A program made the translations under genes and the position numbers. A stretch of DNA of 64,000 nucleotides from Haliclona indistincta (lineage: Eukaryota > Porifera > Demospongiae > Haplosclerida > Chalinidae), in assembly GCA_964017065.1 (NCBI GenBank), contig OZ024783.1, forward strand, positions 13,700,040 through 13,764,039. Reading direction: 5' to 3'. How positions within the stretch are numbered: the first letter of the stretch is position 1; each line of letters opens with the position of its first letter. This document shows, piece after piece, positions 22,283-33,900 of this stretch. The notes under the pieces are model-generated. The model had not been told where the DNA came from. It made no database searches and saw nothing but the letters and a program-made list of their open reading frames with translations.

Positions 22283-25200
22283 TTAGTGATTTTCATTTCT
22301 CTCTGGTGAATTCTTATTTTTATCAATGTTTAGTTCCCCGCTACTCCAGCGGCGTAGAAATTCAGACCCTTCGGTGGACTGGCTGCCGTAAGATTTAGGC
22401 TTACTACTGTACGACATCGACTGTGAATAAGAGGTGGAGTAACTATTTGAAGACAGAACAGGTTCGTGAGGTCCTCCAAGTATTCCTTCTCGCTCATTGC
22501 CTTCTTCTGCTTTACTTTGTAAGGCAGCTGATGATGCTTCTTTTGATTTTTTTCGTCTCCAGCTGAATGTTAGTAGCCGCTTTTGTCTTGGAGTTGTTTC
22601 TTTGCGCTTAGCAACTGCCGGAGCTTTGAGGTTGAATATGAACACGCCCGTTATGATGAGAGTGAAAGCCATTAAATAGAATATAGTGAACTGCAGAGAA
22701 GAGGAAAGAAAACAAGTAATTGAGGGGTGGGTCAATGAGTGAGTGAGTAGGTAGGTGGGTGGGTGAGTAAGTCAGTGAATAAACCGATGAGGGATGGGTA
22801 TGTGACAAGAAATTTTATTCTATCATGGGTATTTCAATGTTACTAGGACTTGTAAGTGTCTCGTCAACTAACGCTACTCTTGGGACATGCCCATACTTGG
22901 AGTGGGTGGGAGGCACAGTCAGATACAAGGGTTCCTCATCTATAGGTCACGGTACATATCACCGCCATACAGTACCTGCTTAACACATAGGTGACCGGGC
23001 TTTGTCATGTATGCATGGTCCCAAAAGACACTCAGATATAAGACTACAATGGAACCCCTCTTAGAAGACACCTCTCATCCCTCTACAAATGACACTTACT
23101 GAATCCCAAATACAACCACAATAAACCCCTGACCAGAGGACACCCTCTCTATAATGGACATGTTTTGTTGGTACCAATGGTGTCCGCCTTATAGAGGTTC
23201 CACTGTAAACTTATAGTAGTGAATCTTTCTCTTCCTCCCACCCTCTCTCTCTCTCTTTCTCTTCCTCCCACCCTCTCTCTCTTCCTCCCACCTTCTCCCT
23301 CCTTCCATCTCTCTTCCTACGCACTCTCTACACCACTACTCACATGATATTTGAAGAGGACTATTCCAAACAGTAGAGTATAAAAGTCGGCGGTGAGTAG
23401 GGAGAGGTTGACAACCACAGCATTGGTGAGTCTCATGACAACAGCCATCACAGAATAGAACAGGAACATAGAACACCAGAACACACCGAACAATATACCT
23501 GCAGCAAGTGTACGAATCAGGATGAAATACAGTATAAAGAATCAAGATAAAGTACAGTATAAAGAATCAAGATGAAATACAGTATAAAGAAATACAGCCG
23601 GGCCGTACATACGTATAACACATTATGATAGTTGAGATAGTAAACCATAGTCAGTTGGAACAAAGCATTTTAAATTTCTACAAGGCATGTCTACAACACA
23701 TGTTAACAATAGTACCTGCCCTTTACAACTCTAGGTACACAGATAATGATAATCATTGTTGTTAAAACAATGTACATATTACATTATTGTAACAAGTAAT
23801 AACAAGCAACACATGACACCTGACCTCCCAGTAAGGCTGAGGTCAGACCACGCCCAACTAGCTGGTGTTTTGGTGAATGGACTCCTGTGAATACAAAAAG
23901 GACAGGCACAAATCACACTTTACGCTATGTGGCTGTCAGAAGAAGTCGCTGTACTGCTTCTTCCTAGTCAGCTGATGCTTACTGCTGATAATTATCGATC
24001 TAGATCATTGGTAAGTGCTATTTGGGGACAAATTTGTGGGCTACTGTAGTGTGCAGGGTTCAAGCGCTGCATCATAATGGATATGTTGAACAAATCACCA
24101 CCACACATGTCACGACATGGAGAGAGCTCAATGAGGTTCATAGTGAAATGACTAAACACATGTTGGTACATGTTTTCACACAGCACTGACTGACCTATTT
24201 CAGGTGTCTTCAAGAAATCAATACTAGCAACGTCCACTCTTTCAAAAATTGACCTATGGTGAGAAAAACCTTTAAACAAAAAAAATCATTAGGCTGCTGG
24301 CTCTAATCTAATTTTTTTCCCAATGGGGCCGGGCGAAGCGTGCTTTGATCAAAGAAATTGGCAGTGATCAATGTGCAGTTCTTATACTAGAGTTACCCTG
24401 TCAGTCGCAGGGACAATGGAAATACACATACAGCAGAATTAATTTTTTTAAACACATTCTTTGTTACCCTCATTATGAGATGCAATGAAAGCTAGTGTCA
24501 GTGTAAGTGTCAGTGAGCTACGTATCAAAACACTGCTACAGTAGAATAAAAATCATAAGTGATCAAAGGTAGTTCATGTCATATGCTGAGTAGAAATACT
24601 TGGTCGTGTGTTCTTTAAACTCACAGTTGTATCCCGGACACTATGGCTCCTACGATGCCCAGCAGTCCTAGGTACTCTATGATGGTGTGGTTCTTGACCA
24701 GGTACTCCTGAGCAACATTGCTTATACCATAGAGAACAGCTCCTATGATACAGAACATATCACCCAACCACGGGATTGACCCTGCAATGAAGAGATGGTA
24801 ATGAGGTGAGCAGCGTCAAGAATTAAAGAGGGGCAACTCTATGTGATACACCTTTACATTCATGCTCAACATAGCAACAAACTTAATAGCTAAGCAACAC
24901 ACAGATAGACAGCCAGGGAGCAGACAGCACTAGGAAGAAACCATCTGCTAAACGATATTTCTGATCACACACCCTAGGCACTGTACCACGCTATCATCAC
25001 AGAGTGAGCTGTGTTCACAAGTGAGCTTTCTTTATCATAGAAGTACAGCGACTTCTTCTGACAGCCACATAGCGTAAAGTGTAATTTGTGCCTGTCCTTC
25101 TTTGTATTCACCAAAACACCAGCTAGGTATGACAATAGCTCCCCAAATCATCTTTTTTCTCTTAGCTCTATTCTATAACCTAAATAATGTTTTGATACTT

Positions 25201-28200
25201 TCAAATAGCTGCATCATCAATCAGAAATTATGATAACTGGGCATAGCCAAACATGATGAGAGTAAGCGAACACGTACACCTTATGACAAAACTCTCCTGC
25301 GTATTTCAGCAATTTTTTTTGCTTTGAGTAATAGGGCAGTAAACAGCTTTCAAGATTTCAGCTATCTTAAAACACTTGTCTAATGTATATTATTCAATCC
25401 AGCATTTCATCCACTTAACACTTTGGCGCTAACTAGTAAGTGAGCCTGAGAAAGAGAGTTATGGCTTCAAGTTTGGGAAAATTTCACTGAGCTGCCTTAT
25501 GAATTGCAGCTGTTACAAACACATGACAATTAAAATGCAAAATCCAGGTCATCAGCATGCAAATAGCCACAGTTATGAGACCATGCACGACAATCATTAT
25601 GAAAAGTCAAGAAAATGAACGAATTGCAAAGTATTGAACTACTAATGACCAGGAGTAAGTTTTGGTCTTTCATTATGCATCCTGTCATCAAATAAAATGG
25701 AAATGCATGACGAAGATTTACTGTAATGCTTCCTCGGGCTTAATTTTGCATTTTGCTAGGTAAAGTGTTAGTGGATGAAATGCTGGCTTGAACATTAGAC
25801 ATTAGACAAGTGCTTCAAGATAGCTGAAATTTGTTGATAGGGCAGTAAACAGCTACATTGTACATGCAATGTTTGGTAAGACACAAAGCAGGAAGATTCA
25901 AACACTTTAACACATGAGTGCCTAGAGTAATTAGTACTCATCTTGAACCATACTGGTCATTAAGCACATGTACATGCATGATCAAGCACACACACATTGA
26001 CTTGGCAGAGGTTGATCTGAATGTACAGTTGCTAATTGTATTACAGCGGTTTTCCTACTTCTTGCAATAGTAAAGCGTAGACCGTAGAGCGCCACCTCAA
26101 GCACTAATGTGTGAAGTCTGATCATCCTCGATCGTGTGAATATATAACAATGCCTTCACACATTAGTGCATGAGGTGACACTCTACGGTCTACGCTTTAC
26201 TATTACAATGAGTAGGAAAACCCTTATGTGATATGAGCAATTTACAAGTAACCACACATTATAATTGAGCCAAAATTCCTGTGGTGTGGCGAGAAGCCTC
26301 ACCAAACATAATTATCGGCAGACCATATAACAAAAATGAACTCGTCCCTAGACAAACTTACAATGCTCACTCTCTTACCCCTACCTGCTCAATGCTCAAA
26401 CATTCCTCACTCTCTTCCCTAACCTGCTCAATGCTCAAACATTCCTCACTCTCTCTACCCTAACCTGCTCAATGCTCAAACAATCCTCACTCTCTCTGCC
26501 CTTACCTGGAGTGTTTCTTGGTCCTCGTATGTCAGCTATGACTAGCGACAGGATACCGATCAAACAGAGAGCCACGCCCATCATGTGAATAATCCGATAG
26601 CGTACTCGTAGGAACACGAATGACAGTATCATGACGCACACTATAGTGAATGAGTCCAGCAACTACAGGAAAAACAAGAAAAAATATATAATCACCATAC
26701 AACATTTCAGATTGTCAAAGATCACTAAAGTACAATCAGCTGGCATATTTCGTGAAACAAGAAAAATATAATCATCCATATACATGTCACTTAATTATAC
26801 AGATCACTTAATTATAATCAGCTGGTATATTTCGTGAGGTTAAATCTTCGTTTTGCACACGAGAGGAAACATTTTGTGAATTAAATATTCGTGGTTAGCT
26901 GCCCAAGCAAACCTCACTTTGATGCCTTTTCTAGACACAATCCTAGATAAGATTCTCTCTGGATTTGGTATTCATCGAGTCTGATCACGTACTACACATA
27001 CTGATCACGAATTTGTAGTCAGCGTTCTCATTGCATGTTCTCATTATGCACATGCTCAATGCTACTTCGTACATAAAAAAATTCGTTGCGTTCAACCAGT
27101 AGAAAAACGAAAATGAAACCTCACTAAATATACCAGCGGACTCGCTACTACATAATTGCATGTAGCATTACAACGGAAGGTTATATATAGTCAGTCTATA
27201 TGCGCTCTATGTCCGCTTGCAGCCTATAGACTAAGTCCGCTCACTGTAAACACTACATTCTTCTAAAACGTCAGCTGCAAGCTAAAACCTAAACGTGAGT
27301 AGGGCATTATGTAAAAGAAAAATAATCAAAATCTTGCAACTACATTCAAATAATTATACACACTTCCTTATTCTAATCCGTACGTATCATACAATTCATG
27401 TGCATACAATAAGCTCGATCCATGTATAGGTACAACTGTATACAGTCCTTGTAGGAAAACCATAAGGATGTGTAAAATTGGTGTTTTAAAAATGACATTA
27501 AGAGGAAGAAAGCTCAGGAACTGAGGACTATGATAACACACATTTCCAGTGTAGCCTAGCTGATAGTGATGTTAGGAAACATGAAAAAGCAACACCAAAG
27601 AGCACTGCTCAGTGACAACCTGTGGAGACCTGTGTATAGTTATATCAAAAGCAACTAGATTTTAAAAATTCTCTGCTGCAACATGAGCAAACAGGGACGA
27701 ATCACGAATTATGATCAAGGCGGCCCTTGTGGGGGTAGCTAGGCTTGGCTTGGGTTCGAACCAGTGACCCTCATGTCTTGAGGCAAAAGATCAACTGACT
27801 GAACCAAGGACTCTGGTAACAGAAGCACCCCTCGACAGCCAGCAAAAAAAAACAAGAAGCACAGTGGTGACCAAACAATAAACCAGTTGTTGAAGGCAGT
27901 ACTGGTTGAAACATTGAACACATACCAATAATCTATGTTATCATACAGTGTGCATGTAGGTTGTACTATTGACCAATCAGATTTTCATATAAGGACAATG
28001 GGGTGGGTACATGTGAATTGCCACATGTACAACTTCAGAGACATAATAAGCTAAGTACTATACATGTAACCATGACTAGCTACAATACATTACTTACAAA
28101 GACAATTACTTGCATTACTCTCTCCTTTGAGTATACTTACAAAGGAGAGAGAGGGATCGAGAGAGGGAGGGGAGGGGAAGGGAGGGAGGAGGAAGGGAGG

Positions 28201-29019
28201 GAGGGAGGGAGGGAGAGGGAGGGAGGGAGGGAGGGAGGGAGGGAGGGAGGGAGGGAGAGAGGGAGAGAGGGGAGAGGGAGGGTGGAGAGAGAGAGAGAGA
28301 GAGAGAGAATGAGTGAGTGAGTGAGTGAAAGTGGAAGGGAGTGAGTGAGTGAGTGAGTGAGTGAGTCAGAGAGCATGCAAGTGAGGTAGAAGAAAGTGAG
28401 TGGAAGAGGTACCAACCTGCACACTGGTCAGTGTTGTGTATTTGTACGCTAGTACAATCATGTAGTTTGCCTCCACATCAAGAATACCAAGAATCAAGTA
28501 TTTCCACCAGTTCTCTTTCAGTACAGGCAGCACGTCTTTCCTGCAAGCAAGCAGAAACCCAAATACCAAGCCCAGTAAGAGATAGTTGACGAATAGTTGA
28601 GTGGTAGGGACAGCGATGGCGAAGTCTGCTTCTAGTTTTTGGCTTGAGACACCAGTTCCAGCGAGCATGAGGGCGAGAAACTGACCACCAGTCAGTGCTA
28701 AGACAAGATATCTGAGTGATGAAGAGAGAAAGAGATTGTGATAATGGGCAAGGGCTGCTTTTTAAGCTATCTTTGCTTGGAATAACAGATCCCCGTACCA
28801 TGCAGCTAAGATCAAACACTTTAAGGTGCCTCGATACTATCCCCTACCTCGCTCGTGCTCAACCCACCTTCTCGACCAGAGCATTTCCCTCAATTTCTGC
28901 CAACAGTTTTTCCCGGCTGCACAACACGAGCGGTCATGATCATCAGCTACCGCCTTCTCTCCGTCCTCGCCTGATTTGTTCTCTATCAAGGGCGAGACGC
29001 TCTTGCTAGCGGCCTCCAT
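22283..29019 (-). CDS. SLC35F1/F2-type solute transporter
   Basis: Seven exons on the reverse strand: 29019-28868, 28711-28417, 26662-26506, 24781-24625, 24253-24195, 23498-23344 and 22690-22283. They sum to 1383 bases, 460 residues, with consistent phases. Diagnostic blocks of the SLC35F family are in order: GTGVSSQKL, WWKYLILGILDVEANY, YKYTTLTSVQLLD, RYRIIHMMGVALCLIG, ISNVAQEYLVK, YLGLLGIVGAIVSGIQL, VDVASIDF and VVVNLSLLTADFYTLLFG. About ten membrane helices of the drug/metabolite transporter fold are expected. The C-terminal tail is Ser-rich and basic (KRKETTPRQKR, SSKPKSYGSQ). Human relatives F1 and F2 have debated substrates; F2 imports queuosine-type nucleosides and some drugs (general knowledge). 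Introns are long and repeat-filled, unlike other genes here. Confidence 0.93.
23040..23215. repeat. Inverted-repeat element with GGTGTCC...TTCCACTGTA end
   Basis: The left end ACAATGGAACCCCTCTTAGA and right end GGTGTCCGCCTTATAGAGG with TTCCACTGTA are inverse to each other. The interior holds further GACACC/GGACA pieces. This end motif recurs in many invertebrate genomes (recollection). It lies in the last SLC35F intron. Confidence 0.65.
23515..23600. repeat. Three-unit tandem repeat of about 27 bases
   Basis: Unit AATCAAGATGAAATACAG followed by TATAAAG, three times with single-base changes, in an SLC35F intron just upstream (in gene sense) of the exon at 23498-23344. Confidence 0.7.
23860..23962. 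repeat. Inverted duplicate segment, copy 1
   Basis: About 95 bases containing GACAGGCACAAATCACACTT and GTGGCTGTCAGAAGAAGTCG recur in reverse complement at about 25040-25128. Both lie in SLC35F introns either side of two exons. The segment between could invert by recombination, or they may be two insertions of one element. Confidence 0.75.
25325..25870. mobile_element. Inverted-repeat element flanked by GGGCAGTAAACAGCT
   Basis: About 25345-25425 and the reverse complement of about 25765-25840 share TTTCAGCTATCTT, CACTTGTCTAATGT and CCAGCATTTCATCCACT. A direct copy of GGGCAGTAAACAGCT stands at each outer edge (about 25332 and 25843). The direct copies may be a target duplication or part of the element. 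Confidence 0.65.
26045..26224. mobile_element. Palindromic MITE, about 180 bases
   Basis: Arms of about 72 bases (GGTTTTCCTACT at the left end, AGTAGGAAAACC at the right) matching through TAAAGCGTAGACCGTAGAG and GCACTAATGTGTGAAG with a few mismatches. A loop of about 36 bases lies between. In an SLC35F intron; no coding capacity. Confidence 0.8.
26375..26505. repeat. Minisatellite repeating the exon's splice-donor region
   Basis: Three to four units of about 39 bases, each containing CTGCTCAATGCTCAAACATT and ending in CCCTAACCTG or similar. The array runs into the true donor of the SLC35F exon at 26506. Read on the gene strand, each unit begins with CAG|GTTAGG or CAG|GTAGGG, copies of the real donor CAG|GTAAGG. 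Confidence 0.75.
27745..27820 (-). repeat. tRNA-like segment, probable tRNA-derived SINE head or tRNA pseudogene
   Basis: The reverse strand has a perfect B box (GGTTCGAACCC, 27752-27762), an A-box-like TGGTTCAGTCAGTTGATC (27789-27806) and between them a possible anticodon arm CCTC-AAGACAT-GAGG with anticodon GAC. The acceptor stem does not pair well, so a functional tRNA is unlikely. The body and 3' end of a SINE were not delimited; a T-run flanks it at about 27845. Confidence 0.5.
28140..28375. repeat. Purine-rich microsatellite (GGGA, GA, GTGA)
   Basis: Consecutive runs of GGGA, then GA, then GAGT units in the second SLC35F intron, close to the exon at 28417. Open frames across it, rich in Gly-Arg-Glu, are by-products of the repeat. 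Confidence 0.9.
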
Positions 29020-29309
29020 TGCAAACTCTAGGACGCAATGTTGTCAGTCGAGTTGTCAGTCACGATGCTGGCCTCATGAATATCGCATTGTTTACTGGAT
29101 GGGCGCGGCTCAAAAATAACGGGCGTGGTCAAGTTAATAAATATGCTATAATGTGAAGGTGTGGCTCAGGCTAGCTGCTGCATGCACTACTAGCTAGTGC
29201 TCGCGCTTTGAACACAGACTTATACAAATACCGAGTGTATTCTTAGGCAAACTTTTCATTGTTTACAACACTGTAAGACAATCTAAAGACGAATAATTAT
29301 AAACTACAA

Positions 29310-29430
29310 AGTAACCCTCGAGCTCTATCTGTCCTAGCTCTTCGTCGACCTTCCTCATCTGCTACCACCTGAGGCACTTCTATATAGGACTGGTTGGTCT
29401 TGAAATCCGAGTCTCCTGAGATCAAAATTC
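29310..29430. repeat. Dispersed repeat shared with 47270-47390
   Basis: CACCTGAGGCACTTCTATAT and GACTGGTTGGTCTTGAAATC occur here and at about 47320-47385 with surrounding similarity. On the reverse strand the shared stretch can be read as a polypeptide ending like a receptor tail, so it may be a leftover 3' exon rather than a transposon. Confidence 0.6.
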
Positions 29431-29514
29431 TTCCAGAGGTGTATTGTTATGGTGGCAAGAAAGACAATGATTGACAAACAAACTGATGCAATAGGTGTTA
29501 ATAATTGATAATTA

Positions 29515-30110
29515 TTGTTTATGTTTAAGAAAGTTGTAGTCAGCTTAAAAGAAATATGTTTAAAAGATAGAAAGCTTCAGGTGCATCATCACATAGCCAG
29601 CAATGCTGGTGTGATTCGAGTCACTTCATTACAGCAGCTCTTCCCTGAGATGCAGGTAGAACTATTGGTCAGTCTTGAGTACTGCATGTCTTCGTGTCAA
29701 CTTGTTTGGTATTGAAACTAATCTTCAAGCTACACTGTACTGTTTCCAATGAAGATGAAACAGATCAACAACTTTTCTTCCTACCCTGTCAAATAATGTA
29801 CAACCACAATCACTTACTATAAATTAATGATTTAAAAAATTATCAACTCAACAGTTGGTATCAGGGGATGGTGCTTATAGGCTGTAAGGATTACAAGTAC
29901 CAGTATTTCACAGCTCGATTTCTTTATACTCTAATCTTTTGCTTATCATGCACATTTCCATCACTTTGTGAAAACTTGTCAACAACTCATTCTATCCATG
30001 GACTAGAGAGAAAGTGTACTGTGCATACCATGGAACAATGAAGATGGTATCAGGACAGTAGTAGAGGTTATTCATTCTCCATAGCTATGAATCTAATCAA
30101 GCAATCAGTA
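29515..30110 (+). pseudogene. Relic of a ROCO (Roc-COR) gene
   Basis: Pieces in changing frames match the COR and downstream region of the giant gene that follows. GVIRVTSLQQLFPEMQVELLV parallels GIIRMSSLTELFPRYDPVMLVEL; QQLFFLPC parallels VLLFFPSL; GCKDYKYQYFTARFLYTL parallels GCMDYEYQFLTSRFLHIL; LERKCTV parallels IERRCTV. Stops and frame breaks separate them. It is on the same strand as the intact gene and about 900 bases upstream of its start, consistent with a former tandem neighbour. Confidence 0.75.
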
Positions 30111-30952
30111 TCACTTGTCATGTGTTTCACTGTTCTTACAATGTTAGTATCAAAAGAGATATAGCAATATTGATCATTTTGTCATGATACAAGTGTTCCT
30201 TTCATAGAGACTAATCTAATATCTGAGTCTATGCATGTTTGTTTACTACAGTACTCTCATCATTGTCTCTTATGACTCAACTGGATCCATCACATGTGGT
30301 GTCTGCTTCTCTCTCCTTTGTTCTCAACAGCTACTCTATATTATAAGGATCAGTTATATCACGACAAAGTTCATTAATAGACTCACAAGCAGCACCATCT
30401 GTTATCGATTCACAAAATTTTGAACTGATTTAAAAATTTTTCACTCAATTCACAACTCATTCATGTCATTAACAATCACTTTATTGTCTCAAGTAAAAAT
30501 GAATACCACTATCATGCAGACATTAAATTTAATATTTCTCTCGTGCAGTTATGTCATACGTACAGGATACAATAATGAATATGTTTTACATGTTGCTGAC
30601 CTCAGCTGGGCGTGGCTGGATATGATTCATTGTTGTCCTTATAGAGGATGGATGCTATTGTGCAGCATAGTGAATATGCCACATACCAGCACAGCAGAGC
30701 TAGCTACACTACGTGCTACTAAAAAATACAGACTGACTGTTAAGCACTGGTACGTGTTGTGACCTGATCTCGAGTCCGGCGTGTATCTCAAGTATACAAA
30801 GATAGTACATGAAGTAAGTCCCCACATAGTCATGTACAAGTAGGCTATATTAGCACCTGATCATAGTAGTACATGTGCTATTGTAGTATAATTTATATAC
30901 CCATTATAGATATGCATTGAGCTCACTAGCTGATTGTGTATAATTGTTGCAG

Positions 30953-33900
30953 ATGGTATCACTAGTCAGTTCATCATCTGAATCTGATACTAAGGCAGCT
31001 GATACTGCTACATTGGAAGACATTGAGTCAGAGTGTATTAGATCCTTCATACTAGCAGACCATGATAAGGCAACACAGCTTCTTCCTAGCCTGCACCAAC
31101 CTGCTGCTGTACGAACACCTTACACTTTTACTTTTAGTGATGCTTCTGTTAAACTATGTGAGAATGTCTCTTTACTCCACTTGGCTGCTCTACACGGCTG
31201 GATGGATATTGTAACCAATCTTGTGACCATGTATGACAGTGCATGACTGTGAATATCGTGATAACTGGGAAATTGCTCCTTTACACTATGCTGCTTATAG
31301 TGGTAGCTTACCTGTAGTCAGGTACCTCATTACTGAACAACACTGTGATCCAAACAGTAGAGGAGAATGGGGCAGGACACCACTGCATTATGCTAGCAAT
31401 GGAGGTCACATGGGTACAATTAAGTATCTAATCATAGAACACAGTTGTGATCCAGCAGCACCAGACAATGATGGTAACATGCCAATTTACTTTGCTTGTC
31501 TTGGTGGTCACTTGCATGTTGTAAAGTATCTTATTGCTGAAATGAAGTGCAATCCGAAATCTTCAGGGTACGAAGGTCAAACACCACTTCACCAGGCTTG
31601 TGACAAAGGTCATATGGAAATAATCAAGTATCTTATCCCTGAACAAGATTGCGATCCAGCTGTACCAGACAGTGATAGTGACATGCCAATTAACTTTGCT
31701 TGTCTTGGTGGTCACCTGCATGTCGTCAAGTATCTTATTGCTGTAATGAAGTGTAATCCGAAATCTTCAGGGTACAATGGTCGAACACCACTTCATTATG
31801 CCTGTATCAAGGGTCAAATGGACATAATCAAGTATCTCATCACTGAACAAGATTGTGATCCAGAAGTACCAGACAATGATGGTAACATGCCAATAACCTT
31901 GGCTTGCCTTGGTGGTCACTTTAATGTTGTAAAGTATCTCATTACTGAAATGAAGTGTAATCCGAACTCTTCAGGGTACAAAGGTCAAACACCACTTCAC
32001 CAAGCTTGTGACAATGGTCATATGGAAATAATCAAGTATCTCATCACTGAACAAGATTGTGATCCAGCAGTACCAGACAGTGATGGTAACATGCCAATTA
32101 ACTTTGCTTGTCTTGGTGGTCACCTGCATGTCGTCAAGTATCTTATTGCTGAAATGAAGTGTAATCCGAAATCTTCAGGGTACAAAGGTCGAACACCACT
32201 TCATTATGCCTGTAACAAGGGTCATATGGACATAATCAAGTATCTCATCACTGAACAAGATTGTGATCCAGAAGTACCAGACAATGATGGTAACATGCCA
32301 ATGAACTTTGCTTGTCTTGGTGGTCACTTGAATGTTGTAAAGTATTTCATTACTCAAATGAAGTGCAATCCGAACTCTTCAGGGTACAAAGGTCAAACAC
32401 CACTTCACCAAGCTTGTGACAATGGTCATATGGAAATAATCAAGTATCTCATCACTGAACAAGATTGTGATCCAGCAGTACCAGACAGTGATGGTAACAT
32501 GCCAATTAACTTTGCTTGTCTTGGTGGTCACCTGCATGTCGTCAAGTATCTTATTGCTGAAATGAAGTGTAATCCGAAATCTTCAGGGTACAAAGGTCGA
32601 ACACCACTTCATTATGCCTGTAACAAGGGTCATATGGACATAATCAAGTATCTCATCACTGAACAAGATTGTGATCCAGAAGTACCAGACAATGATGGTA
32701 ACATGCCAATGAACTTTGCTTGTCTTGGTGGTCACTTGAATGTTGTAAAGTATTTCATTACTCAAATGAAGTGCAATCCGAACTCTTCAGGGTACAAAGG
32801 TCAAACACCACTTCACCAAGCTTGTGACAATGGTCATATGGAAATAATCAAGTATCTCATCACTGAACAAGATTGTGATCCAGCAGTACCAGACAGTGAT
32901 GGTAACATGCCAATTAACTTTGCTTGTCTTGGTGGTCACCTGCATGTCGTCAAGTATCTTATTGCTGAAATGAAGTGTAATCCGAAATCTTCAGAGTACA
33001 AAGGTCGAACACCACTTCATTATGCCTGTAACAAGGGTCATATGGACATAATCAAGTATCTCATCACTGAACAAGATTGTGATCCAGAAGTACCAGACAA
33101 TGATGGTAACATGCCAATGAACTTTGCTTGTCTTGGTGGTCACTTGAATGTTGTAAAGTATCTCATTACTCAAATGAAGTGCAATCCGAACTCTTCAGGG
33201 TACAAAGGTCAAACACCACTTCACCAAGCTTGTGACAATGGTCATATGGAAATAATCAAGTATCTTATCACTGAACAAGATTGTGATCCAGCAGTACCAG
33301 ACAGTGATGGTAACATGCCAATTAACTTTGCTTGTCATGGTGGTCACCTGCATGTCGTCAAGTATCTTATTGCTGAAATGAAGTGTAATCCGAAATCGTC
33401 AGGGTACGAAGGTCAAACACCACTTCACCAAGCTTGTGACAATGGTCATATGGAAATAATCAAGTATCTTATCACTGAACAAGATTGTGATCCAGCAGTA
33501 CCAGACAGTGATGGTGACATGCCAATTAACTTTGCTTGTCTTGGTGGTCACCTGCATGTCGTCAAGTATCTTATTGCTGAAATGAACTGTAATCCGAAAT
33601 CTTCAGGGTACGAAGGTCAAACACCACTTCACCAGGCCTGTAACAAGGGTCATATGGACATAATCAAGTATCTCATCACTGAACAAGATTGTGATCCAGC
33701 AGTACCAGACAATGATGGTAACATGCCAATAACCTTGGCTTGCCTTGGTGGTCACTTGAATGTTGTAAATTATCTCATTACTGAAATGAAGTGTAATCCG
33801 AAATCTTTAGGGAACAAAGGTCGAACACCACTTCACCAAGCTTGTCACAATGGTCATATGGAAATAATCAAGTATCTTATCACTGAACAAGACTGTGATC

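Noticed and set aside
23830..23880. Possible extra SLC35F exon
   Set aside because: The exons either side join in phase and align with the family without it, and the stretch is part of an inverted repeat found again at about 25110.
28003..28424. Gly-Arg-Glu-rich frame and its antisense Ser-Leu-Pro frame
   Set aside because: Both are translations of a purine-rich microsatellite in an intron.
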